From a virus, in the IMG/VR virus record IMGVR_UViG_3300034980_000801, positions 1 to 45,035 of that record: 45,035 bases of DNA; one strand, 5' to 3'. Positions 39,340 to 45,035 of the stretch are shown here, piece after piece; the first letter of the stretch is position 1, and each line of letters starts with the position of its first letter. The notes beneath the pieces were generated by a model that ran no database searches, was not told where the DNA came from, and saw only the letters and a list, made by a program, of their open reading frames with translations. Position numbers and translations under genes: made by a program.

Positions 39340-39930
39340 ATGCCCACCATTGCAACAACCATCCAAACCCGATCCGGGCGACACGTCGAACTACTTGCCC
39401 CGTCGGTTTGCGACATTGACTGGTACGATATCTGCCATGCGCTGGCACGTATTTGCCGGTTCACCGGGCACACAAGCCGCATTTATTCGGTCGCCGAACA
39501 CAGTATGCTTGTTGCGTATCTGGTCGAGGCAACCCCCCAGGCAGTACCCTACGCCCTAATACACGACGCCCACGAGGCATATATCAACGACCTTTCATCA
39601 CCCCTCAAACAGGCGATCAAGGAAATTGACCCCGCCGCATGGAAGGCCATCAAAGCCATTCAGGAAGGCTTCGACATTGCCATCCACGCTGCTGCAGGCC
39701 TGACCTACCCGGTTCCACCCAAGATAGCGAAGCTGATCAAAGAAGCCGATTACACGGCGCTTCTGATCGAAAGCCGCGACTTAATGCCCCATCAGGTCCG
39801 CAACCCCGACAATTTCACTGTTCCAGTGGTGAAGGTTGCGAAAACAAACCCCGGCAATATCAGCAAAACTCTGATGCGACACCTTGAAGTGTTCCTGCCT
39901 CGCTTTGAGAGAAAGGAACCCGCAGCATGA
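39340..39930 (+). CDS. HD-domain phosphohydrolase, YfbR-like
   Basis: The 196-residue protein carries an HD metal site: the His in YSVAEHSMLVAYL, the HD pair in ALIHDAHEAYINDL, and the distal Asp in IKEADYTALLIE. It most resembles phage 5'-deoxynucleotidase-like (YfbR) proteins. These remove phosphate from dNMPs and alter nucleotide pools, or act in making modified bases. No base-modifying enzyme is seen nearby. The start MPTIATTIQTRSG is supported by position, and the stop overlaps the next ATG. Confidence 0.85.
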   Translation: MPTIATTIQTRSGRHVELLAPSVCDIDWYDICHALARICRFTGHTSRIYSVAEHSMLVAYLVEATPQAVPYALIHDAHEAYINDLSSPLKQAIKEIDPAAWKAIKAIQEGFDIAIHAAAGLTYPVPPKIAKLIKEADYTALLIESRDLMPHQVRNPDNFTVPVVKVAKTNPGNISKTLMRHLEVFLPRFERKEPAA

Positions 39931-40118
39931 CCATCGACACCGAAAACATGCGCGGCGATGAAATGCTGTTGACCATCGAAATCAATGGCGCGGTCGCCCT
40001 GCGCAAGGCCCTTCGCGACCATGCAACGCACACCAAAATGTTTGCTAACAGCCCGACGCAGGAAACGCTTTTGCGCCAGATATGCAAGCGGGCAACCAAT
40101 CAGGATGACGCGGCTTAG
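39927..40118 (+). CDS. Small phage protein, unknown function
   Basis: The 63-residue product starts in an ATGA overlap with the HD gene. A short strand (MLLTIEINGAVALRK) is followed by a helix (TQETLLRQICKRATNQ). No family is recognised. A strongly structured GC-rich segment begins 17 bases after the stop. Confidence 0.5.
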   Translation: MTIDTENMRGDEMLLTIEINGAVALRKALRDHATHTKMFANSPTQETLLRQICKRATNQDDAA

Positions 40119-40134
40119 GCCGCCTCGTTCCGCA

Positions 40135-40192
40135 GGATGGCGGGCACCCGCTCCCCCCGCTGGAGCGCACCCCCCCACGCCGCCCGCCATCC
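40135..40192. other. Nested GC-rich stem-loop
   Basis: GGATGGCGGGC (40135-40145) pairs perfectly with GCCCGCCATCC (40182-40192). Inside, CGCTCC (40149-40154) pairs with GGAGCG (40162-40167). There is no T-run, so it is not a simple terminator. It lies between the 63-residue gene and two mini-genes and could be a structured RNA element or RNase target in the operon. Confidence 0.6.
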
Positions 40193-40226
40193 TTCGCAAC
40201 GTGAACAGCATCAGAAAGGCGAAACC

Positions 40227-40325
40227 ATGACCAAGGCAATCAATCGCTGTCTGGGCCTTATCCCGCTCGATGCCAGCATGATTGTGACCAGTGCCGCATG
40301 GGCGCGGGAAGCGGAGACGGCATGA
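40227..40325 (+). CDS. 32-residue mini-protein
   Basis: ATG 40227 has AAAGGCG at a good distance and encodes MTKAINRCLGLIPLDASMIV followed by TSAAWAREAETA. The stop overlaps the next mini-gene's ATG in ATGA, which supports translation. Weakly hydrophobic, no family. It shares its first three residues with the next mini-protein. Confidence 0.45.
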   Translation: MTKAINRCLGLIPLDASMIVTSAAWAREAETA

Positions 40326-40414
40326 CCAAAGAGCAGTTTGAAAAATTAATCGACCGGATCGACTGGATCATCATTTTTCAGATCGCGATCTGGCTTGCCA
40401 TTTTAACCAAATAA
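40322..40414 (+). CDS. 30-residue one-TM mini-protein
   Basis: ATG 40322 overlaps the previous stop by four bases. The protein begins MTKEQFEKLIDRID and ends with a membrane helix (WIIIFQIAIWLAILTK). Size and layout resemble small phage membrane peptides that modulate a host membrane protein. No family is recognised. It ends 14 bases before the next gene. Confidence 0.5.
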   Translation: MTKEQFEKLIDRIDWIIIFQIAIWLAILTK

Positions 40415-40428
40415 ACAAGGCCATCATC

Positions 40429-40911
40429 ATGACACGCTACGCAAAAACCAAATTCCCCTGCCACCCGGAAATCGTCACAGGCCAACCCTGCATCTTGACC
40501 TACATCGAACCCACAAAACAGGGTGGTGAAACCGCCATAATCACAACGTCACACGGACACCGGGCAGTCATCACAATCGGGCATCCAAATGATATTTGGA
40601 CCGAATGCAGTAAATATGAACTCGGTCTTGATATTGGTTTTAAATACCTGGTTATCACACCCGGCGGACATGAAGCCTGCGCATTTGATAACCCCCTGGA
40701 TGCCGCCTACGCCGCTGGCCGACCACGTTATGCCAACGCCGTTTCGACCCTCGCCGATGACATGCACCACAACATCGCCGACGACGAAAATGAAACGCTG
40801 GCCATTTGGGAAATCACCGACATTCTGACCGACAGTGACGGACGCCCCGAATTCCTGAAAATTTGCCAGTCCACCCCGCGACAGCCCAAAAATTACGGGG
40901 ATGAGCAATGA
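40429..40911 (+). CDS. Phage protein, unknown function
   Basis: The 160-residue product has a beta-rich N-terminal half (CILTYIEPTKQGGETAIITT, then HRAVITIGHP) and a helical, acidic C-terminal half (VSTLADDMHHNIADDENETL, AIWEITDILTDSDG). No metal site or catalytic motif is evident. It ends in an ATGA overlap with the Gp37/Gp68 gene and so is co-translated with it. Confidence 0.6.
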   Translation: MTRYAKTKFPCHPEIVTGQPCILTYIEPTKQGGETAIITTSHGHRAVITIGHPNDIWTECSKYELGLDIGFKYLVITPGGHEACAFDNPLDAAYAAGRPRYANAVSTLADDMHHNIADDENETLAIWEITDILTDSDGRPEFLKICQSTPRQPKNYGDEQ

Positions 40912-41969
40912 CAAAAATTGAATGGACCCAGCGCGCAGGAACCAAGGGCGAAACTTGGAACCCGATCCGCGCACGCAATAAGACAACTGGCGGCGTTGGG
41001 CATTTCTGCACGAAGGTTTCGGCAGGCTGTCAAAATTGCTATGCCGCAGACTTCCAGAAGCGTTTCAAAAACGCCGTGCGTTATGCCGCACAGGATGCTG
41101 ATCAGGTCGAGTTGTTTCTTGATGAAAAGGCGCTTTTGAAGCCCCTGCACTGGAAAAAGCCACGCACGATCTTTGTCTGTTCGATGACAGACCTGTTTTA
41201 CGAGGGGCATAAGGATCAATGCATTGCGAAAATTTTTGCGATCATGGCGCTTTGCCCCCAGCACACATTTCAGGTTCTGACAAAGCGCCCGACCAGAATG
41301 TTGACATGCACCCAACCACCAGCAGAGGAAATCGCCGCAGAGATCGCGGCGATGATGGCGGACGCAGATAACGCCTATGACCAGCTTTTAACAACCGCCA
41401 CACCCCTTAAAAACCTATGGCTCGGCGTAAGCGTTGAAAATCAGCAAACAGCAAACGACCGCATACCGGCACTTATCAACACAGACGCAACGGTGCGGTT
41501 CATTAGCGCCGAGCCATTGTTAGGCCAGATAGACCTCACCAAGATACAAGTCGGTGATTTTTCAGGGCTAAACAGCCTCGCCGGGACGTACTGGAACGAT
41601 CTCGCGGAAATGAAAGGCACGATTCCGGCTATAGACTGGGTAATTTGCGGCGGTGAAAGTGGACACAGCGCCCGCCCTATGCACCCCGACTGGGCGCGTA
41701 ACTTACGCGACCAGTGTAAAGCGGCTGGCACCTCGTTTTTCTTCAAGCAATGGGGCGCATGGCAAACAATTTATGATCGTGACAAAGACGACATCGATTG
41801 GCGCGCCTGCCCCACCCCACAAAACAGCAACGAACGATATGTGAATTTGGAAGGCGGCCACGGCTTCCATGGAGAGCGTGTTGTTTTCGCAAAACGCAAA
41901 ACAAAGAAAGCATCAGGCCGGATGCTTGATGGCCGAGAACATAATGAGTGGCCGGAGGTGGTATCGTGA
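40908..41969 (+). CDS. Phage Gp37/Gp68 (DUF5131) three-Cys-motif protein
   Basis: The 353-residue protein starts MTKIEWTQRAGTKGETWNPI and has the three-Cys motif C34-x6-C41-x2-C44 (FCTKVSAGCQNCYA). This resembles the iron-sulphur loop of radical SAM enzymes. Later motifs are IFVCSMTDLFYEGH, TFQVLTKRPTRM, LWLGVSVENQQTANDRI and VICGGESGHSARPMHPDWAR, all typical of the family. The reaction is unknown, but a radical-SAM-like activity on nucleic acid or nucleotide is suspected. Its usual partner TcmP is not present. It is followed by a J-domain gene in GTGA overlap. Confidence 0.88.
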   Translation: MTKIEWTQRAGTKGETWNPIRARNKTTGGVGHFCTKVSAGCQNCYAADFQKRFKNAVRYAAQDADQVELFLDEKALLKPLHWKKPRTIFVCSMTDLFYEGHKDQCIAKIFAIMALCPQHTFQVLTKRPTRMLTCTQPPAEEIAAEIAAMMADADNAYDQLLTTATPLKNLWLGVSVENQQTANDRIPALINTDATVRFISAEPLLGQIDLTKIQVGDFSGLNSLAGTYWNDLAEMKGTIPAIDWVICGGESGHSARPMHPDWARNLRDQCKAAGTSFFFKQWGAWQTIYDRDKDDIDWRACPTPQNSNERYVNLEGGHGFHGERVVFAKRKTKKASGRMLDGREHNEWPEVVS

Positions 41970-42592
41970 CCAAGGCATATCCACTTTCATGGCCTGACGG
42001 CTTCAAACGAACCAGCCCGATTGATCGTCGAACCGCACCGTTCGGGAAAACCGGCACCACCGGCTATAAAAGCCGCCTAACCATTGCGGATGGCCTGAAA
42101 CGCCTGATTGAACAATTGGAATTAATGGGCGCAATCAATTTTGTAATCTCGACCAATGTTGAATTGCGAAATGATGGTCTGCCTCGCTCGGGCCGTCGGG
42201 ATCCAGATGATCCCGGTGCCGCGGTGTATTTTCAGTTCTCTGGCACAGCACATTGCCTGCCCTGCGATAAATGGGATCAGGTCGCGGATAACCTTGCAGC
42301 CATCGCCAAGCATATTGACGCACTGCGCGGTATGGATCGCTGGGGAGTCGGCGATTTGGAAACAGCATTCGCCGGGTTTAAAACATTGCCGCCACCAAAC
42401 GGCGAATCTCCGGTCAATAATGTTTCAACCCGGTCATGGTGGATCGTTCTCGGCGTCCACCAAAGCACACCAAAAAATGAAGTGACTGCCGCATATCGTC
42501 GGCTGGCAAAGAAATATCACCCTGACCAAGGCGGTGACGTTGCCAAAATGGCCGAGCTGAATACGGCATATCAGGAGGGCATGAAGAAATGA
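41966..42592 (+). CDS. Protein with C-terminal J domain
   Basis: The 208-residue product starts at a GTG (41966) with GGAGG seven bases upstream, overlapping the upstream stop in GTGA. The N-terminal 140 residues (about GLKRLIEQLELMGAINFVIS, then YFQFSGTAHCLPCDKWDQVA) form an unrecognised alpha/beta domain. The C-terminal 55 residues are a J domain with the HPD motif: WWIVLGVHQSTPKNEVTAAY and then KKYHPDQGGD. This domain would recruit host DnaK. Similar phage proteins often accompany Gp37/Gp68-type genes, but the substrate is unknown. Confidence 0.85.
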   Translation: MTKAYPLSWPDGFKRTSPIDRRTAPFGKTGTTGYKSRLTIADGLKRLIEQLELMGAINFVISTNVELRNDGLPRSGRRDPDDPGAAVYFQFSGTAHCLPCDKWDQVADNLAAIAKHIDALRGMDRWGVGDLETAFAGFKTLPPPNGESPVNNVSTRSWWIVLGVHQSTPKNEVTAAYRRLAKKYHPDQGGDVAKMAELNTAYQEGMKK

Positions 42593-42864
42593 CCACGCAA
42601 AAACTGATCATGATCCCTGCCCGTCAACTTGGAGATGGTTCGTTTGAAATAGAAATTGCCACTATCCATGCTGGACAGCCCGCAAAGGCTGTGATTGTTG
42701 GCGGCATCGGAAATGGCGGCGTTGTTTCCCGGGAACAAATCATGGCGATGGCCAGGGCGTCCGCAACTGCCGAACACCGGTACGAAGTTGTGCCGGGAGT
42801 TACGCGGATCAATGGCCTTATCGCTGGCCTGAAAGCTATCGGGCTTGAGGTGGAGGAAGAATGA
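42589..42864 (+). CDS. Small phage protein, unknown function
   Basis: The 91-residue product is linked by ATGA overlaps on both sides. It has short strands (FEIEIATIHAGQPAKAVIVG) and a helix with EQIMAMARASATAEHRY, then a helical acidic end. No family is recognised. The tight coupling suggests it works with the J-domain or MazG-like protein. Confidence 0.55.
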   Translation: MTTQKLIMIPARQLGDGSFEIEIATIHAGQPAKAVIVGGIGNGGVVSREQIMAMARASATAEHRYEVVPGVTRINGLIAGLKAIGLEVEEE

Positions 42865-43175
42865 TGGATGACAAATTCATTTCCCCCGGAACTCCCTGCA
42901 CCCCTCACCAACGCGAAATCCTCGATATCCTGATTGAGGAATGCGCCGAAGTCATCCAGCGAGCAACCAAAGCCAAACGCTTTGGTTTGGACGAGGTGCA
43001 ACCCGGCCAACCCCATACAAATGCGGTTCGTTTGGCACACGAGATTGGCGATGTAATTGCAATGATTGCGCTGTGTGAGGAAAAGTGCGGCGTGTCCAGG
43101 TATGAACAAATGAGCGGGATGGAAAATAAAGCCCGGCAACTTGCAAAATATATGCAAACGGAGGAAGGGGAATGA
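42861..43175 (+). CDS. MazG-like nucleotide pyrophosphohydrolase
   Basis: The 104-residue protein shows the MazG-type metal-binding motifs: EECAEVIQRATKAKRFG (E-E-x2-E) and AHEIGDVIAMI (E-x2-D). Single-domain MazG-like enzymes of this length hydrolyse dNTPs or (p)ppGpp-related nucleotides. In phages they can shape nucleotide pools, here possibly together with the HD protein upstream. ATG 42861 overlaps the upstream stop (ATGA), with a second ATG directly after. Confidence 0.82.
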   Translation: MMDDKFISPGTPCTPHQREILDILIEECAEVIQRATKAKRFGLDEVQPGQPHTNAVRLAHEIGDVIAMIALCEEKCGVSRYEQMSGMENKARQLAKYMQTEEGE

Positions 43176-43465
43176 AAAAGCTTGAAAAATTCGTTCCAGA
43201 CCCCCGGTACTGGACTGATTGGCAACTGGCGCACCGCCTCGGCTGTACCCCAAATACTATGCATCGGAAAATAGCCAAGCTTGACGGGTTTCCCAAAAAA
43301 GACCCAGAATTCGGCTGGGATAGTATCGCAATCGAAATTTATTTTAATCGCCGGTCTGGGTTAACGCTTGGCAACAATGTCGCAAACAAAGACGAACATC
43401 AGCAATGGGACGATCTGTTAAATGGTTCTCATCAGCATACCATACGTCAAGGCGTTCACAGTTAA
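43172..43465 (+). CDS. Small HTH protein, probable excisionase
   Basis: The 97-residue protein lies directly before the integrase gene and overlaps it by 44 bases. That is the usual place of xis. It contains an HTH-like part (YWTDWQLAHRLGCTPNTMHR) followed by KIAKLDGFPKKDPEFGWDS, the AlpA/excisionase-style wing. The last 35 residues are polar. Its size and position support an excision or directionality factor; it is not a proven Xis family member. Confidence 0.68.
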   Translation: MKKLEKFVPDPRYWTDWQLAHRLGCTPNTMHRKIAKLDGFPKKDPEFGWDSIAIEIYFNRRSGLTLGNNVANKDEHQQWDDLLNGSHQHTIRQGVHS

Positions 43466-44441
43466 GGGCAAGGTTTACGCCTATTACCGACGCAATGGAC
43501 AGAAAATCCGCATCAAAGGCGACATTGGATCTGATGCGTGGCGGGCCGAATATGAACGGATACACAGCGAGTTTCAAAGCGGTGCCGACTCCGGCCCTGC
43601 CATCAAATCAGGCTCCTATGACGATCTGATTGCAAAATACAAGGCCGGGCCTCTTTTCAAGCAATTGGCACCACGAACAAAAAAAGAATATGCCCGGCAT
43701 CTTGATACGATTGGCGATATTGCGGGAAAGATGGATGTCGCATCCACACCCCGTCAATTCGTAACCATGATGCGTGACCGCTTTCATGAAACACCAAGAA
43801 CAGCAAACGCCATCATTTCTACGCTGCGATTGATCCTGAACTATGCAATCGACCTTGGCTGGATGACGCATAATCCCGCAGCACGGCCGCGTCGATTAAA
43901 AGAGGGCGATGGATATCGTGCATGGGAAGAAAGCGAGATAGATCAGTTTCGGGCGACATGGCCGATGGGCACAATTCAACGAGTTGCATTTGAACTGATT
44001 CTCTACACCGGCCAGCGCGCATCTGATGTGCGTCAAATGGTACGCGGCCACATAAAAAAAGGCTGGATTTCGGTTAAGCAGCAAAAAACTGGCGAGCGGG
44101 TTGAAATCCCGCTGTCAAACATTTTGCAGGATGCTTTATCTGCATGGCTGCCACAGCACGATCATTTGAACCTGATCCCTGCGCCCAAAGGCAAACCATA
44201 CGACGATACCGCTTTTTCAAAATTCATGCGCAAGGCCTACAAAAAGGCAAATCTCCCGGAAGATTTCAATTCCCATGGCGGGCGCTATGCCGCGGCAACT
44301 CGCTTGCAGGAGCTTGGCTTGAGTTGGGAAGAAATTGGCGGGATTACCGGACACGAAACCGCCCAAATGGTTCGTAAATATTCGGAACGCAAACGCTCTG
44401 CAAAACTGGCTATCGACAAGCTGAACATTATCGATAAATAG
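43422..44441 (+). CDS. int: Tyrosine site-specific integrase
   Basis: The 339-residue protein carries the full catalytic set: Arg199 in TGQRASD, Lys222 in VKQQKTG, H285-G-G-R288 in SHGGRYAAATR, His311 in GITGHET, and Tyr320 in RKYSERK. The N-terminal part (residues 1-70) has the AP2-like arm-binding pattern YVKAFTVKGKVYAYYRRNGQ, and residues 75-160 form the core-binding domain. It is the last phage gene before the tRNA, with two direct repeats after its stop that may be arm sites. It drives integration into tRNA-Arg. Confidence 0.93.
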   Translation: MVLISIPYVKAFTVKGKVYAYYRRNGQKIRIKGDIGSDAWRAEYERIHSEFQSGADSGPAIKSGSYDDLIAKYKAGPLFKQLAPRTKKEYARHLDTIGDIAGKMDVASTPRQFVTMMRDRFHETPRTANAIISTLRLILNYAIDLGWMTHNPAARPRRLKEGDGYRAWEESEIDQFRATWPMGTIQRVAFELILYTGQRASDVRQMVRGHIKKGWISVKQQKTGERVEIPLSNILQDALSAWLPQHDHLNLIPAPKGKPYDDTAFSKFMRKAYKKANLPEDFNSHGGRYAAATRLQELGLSWEEIGGITGHETAQMVRKYSERKRSAKLAIDKLNIIDK

Positions 44442-44446
44442 CCTAA

Positions 44447-44479
44447 AGTGTCTAACGTCCACTGATCGCAGTGTCTAAC
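44447..44479 (+). repeat. Two direct repeats, possible integrase arm sites
   Basis: AGTGTCTAAC occurs at 44447-44456 and again at 44470-44479, 23 bases apart. They lie between the integrase stop and the tRNA 3' end, where arm-type binding sites of the attachment region are expected. The function is inferred. Confidence 0.5.
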
Positions 44480-44534
44480 TTTTCAGGCGGAAATTTGATA
44501 ACCTAATTAATGCGTTGATATAACTAAGGAAAGT

Positions 44535-44611
44535 TGGCGATCCCTGCTGGACTCGAACCAGCAACCTACAGATTAGAAGTCTGTTGCTCTATCCAGTTGA
44601 GCTAAGGGACC
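44535..44611 (-). tRNA. tRNA-Arg (anticodon TCT), probable attachment site
   Basis: The minus strand folds as a complete tRNA. Acceptor GGTCCCT pairs with AGGGATC (one G-T), and the anticodon stem is ACAGA/TCTGT with loop CTTCTAA and anticodon TCT. A normal T arm (GCTGG-TTCGAGT-CCAGC) is followed by an encoded CCA at 44535-44537. Its 3' end faces the integrase gene 94 bases away. Phages of this type insert into the tRNA 3' half and restore it, so the attachment core is probably within about 44535-44565. The matching left copy is outside the window. Confidence 0.95.
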
Positions 44612-44684
44612 GTAGAGCCGGGACTACAGAAAATTTACAAATCACACATTGGTGCAACTGCAATATCAAACCCGGTTTCACAGC

Positions 44685-44708
44685 AAAACGGGGCGATAAT
44701 CGCCCCGT
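44685..44708 (-). terminator. Terminator of the complex I subunit gene
   Basis: A perfect 9-bp stem ACGGGGCGA/TCGCCCCGT with a three-base loop is followed by TTTT on the minus strand. It lies 33 bases after the stop of the NDUFS4-like gene and before the tRNA. Confidence 0.78.
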
Positions 44709-44741
44709 GGTCCGGCTTGCAAAACAAACCCGGCAAATTAA

Positions 44742-45035
44742 TCAGACAACACGCTTGAAAGCGAAATTGTCGGCATAGGATTTAAGCTGAATTTTGCGGC
44801 TTTTCGGCTGTTCGATCTCGGCGATCAGATTATGCTTGGCAGCAAACGCCTGTGCTTCTTCGAGTGTATCAAATTCCATCCGAACCTGACCACGGGTATC
44901 GGTTGAACCGATCCAGCCCATCAGATGATCCGGAAGTTTCTGGGCGCGGGGTTCAAATTCCATAACCCAATGCTTGGTCGCGGCGCGGCCGGACTGCATG
45001 GCATTTTTCGCGGGTTTGAAAACACGAACCTTCAT
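44742..45035 (-). CDS. NADH-ubiquinone oxidoreductase accessory subunit, NDUFS4-like (ETC complex I)
   Basis: The 97-residue protein belongs to the complex I 18-kDa subunit family (NDUFS4). Visible motifs are VFKPAKNAMQSGRAATKHWV, the LMGWIGSTDT core, and EEAQAFAAKHN, with a C-terminal KSYADNFAF. In mitochondria and many alphaproteobacteria it is an accessory part of complex I at the inner membrane. The ATG is exactly at the window end, so the coding region is complete but its promoter is not visible. It is host sequence and marks the chromosomal side of the integration site. Confidence 0.92.
   Translation of the reverse strand: MKVRVFKPAKNAMQSGRAATKHWVMEFEPRAQKLPDHLMGWIGSTDTRGQVRMEFDTLEEAQAFAAKHNLIAEIEQPKSRKIQLKSYADNFAFKRVV

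Noticed and set aside
1-45035. CRISPR array or insertion sequence
   Set aside because: No regularly spaced repeats and no transposase frame or terminal inverted repeats were seen. The only recombinase is the tyrosine integrase.

Overview
The window is most of an integrated temperate phage plus a short piece of its host chromosome at the right end. The host looks like an alphaproteobacterium, possibly Thalassospira or another Rhodospirillales. The evidence is the codon and GC style of the phage genes, an NDUFS4-type complex I accessory protein gene at 44742-45035 (a family typical of alphaproteobacteria and mitochondria), and tRNA-Arg(TCT) next to it. The genus is a guess; the class is much safer. 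The left phage end is not in the window: no copy of the tRNA 3' end is visible near position 1.

The prophage is mosaic. A lambda-like head module (Nu1 and A terminase, gpW, portal, S49 protease with nested scaffold, decoration protein D, capsid E) is joined to a Mu-like contractile tail and baseplate (sheath, tube, chaperone with a -1 frameshift extension, tape measure, and gp43/44/45/46/47/48 homologues). Integration uses a tyrosine recombinase at the 3' side of tRNA-Arg. Late genes occupy 94-23659 on the minus strand and run from terminase at the right to lysis genes (M15 peptidase, 3TM holin) at the left.

The lysogeny switch lies at 34321-36966: a Cro-like protein (minus) faces an S24-type repressor (plus) across a short operator region, followed by a KilA-N/ANT antirepressor. 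The repressor lacks the catalytic Ser and Lys of self-cleaving S24 repressors, which suggests induction by an antirepressor rather than by RecA. The minus-strand early genes (CII-like protein, CHC2 primase, Rha, SF3-type helicase and small proteins) run leftward from 34704 to about 23996. The plus-strand early genes (36184-44441) form a tightly overlapping operon with DUF2303, HD phosphohydrolase, Gp37/Gp68 three-Cys protein, J-domain protein, MazG-like protein, a small putative excisionase and the integrase.

The most unusual part is 27287-34307. Here plus-strand accessory genes sit one by one in the gaps between minus-strand early genes: hicA-hicB, a small proline-rich ORF, a SLATT-like two-TM protein, a two-TM coiled-coil protein, a DUF4145 protein with a zinc ribbon, and a second two-TM protein of the same architecture as the first. 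Several are AT-rich next to their neighbours and have their own promoter or terminator. A 16-bp direct repeat brackets the SLATT segment. These look like cargo (moron) genes expressed in the lysogen. A role in superinfection exclusion or abortive defence is an inference.
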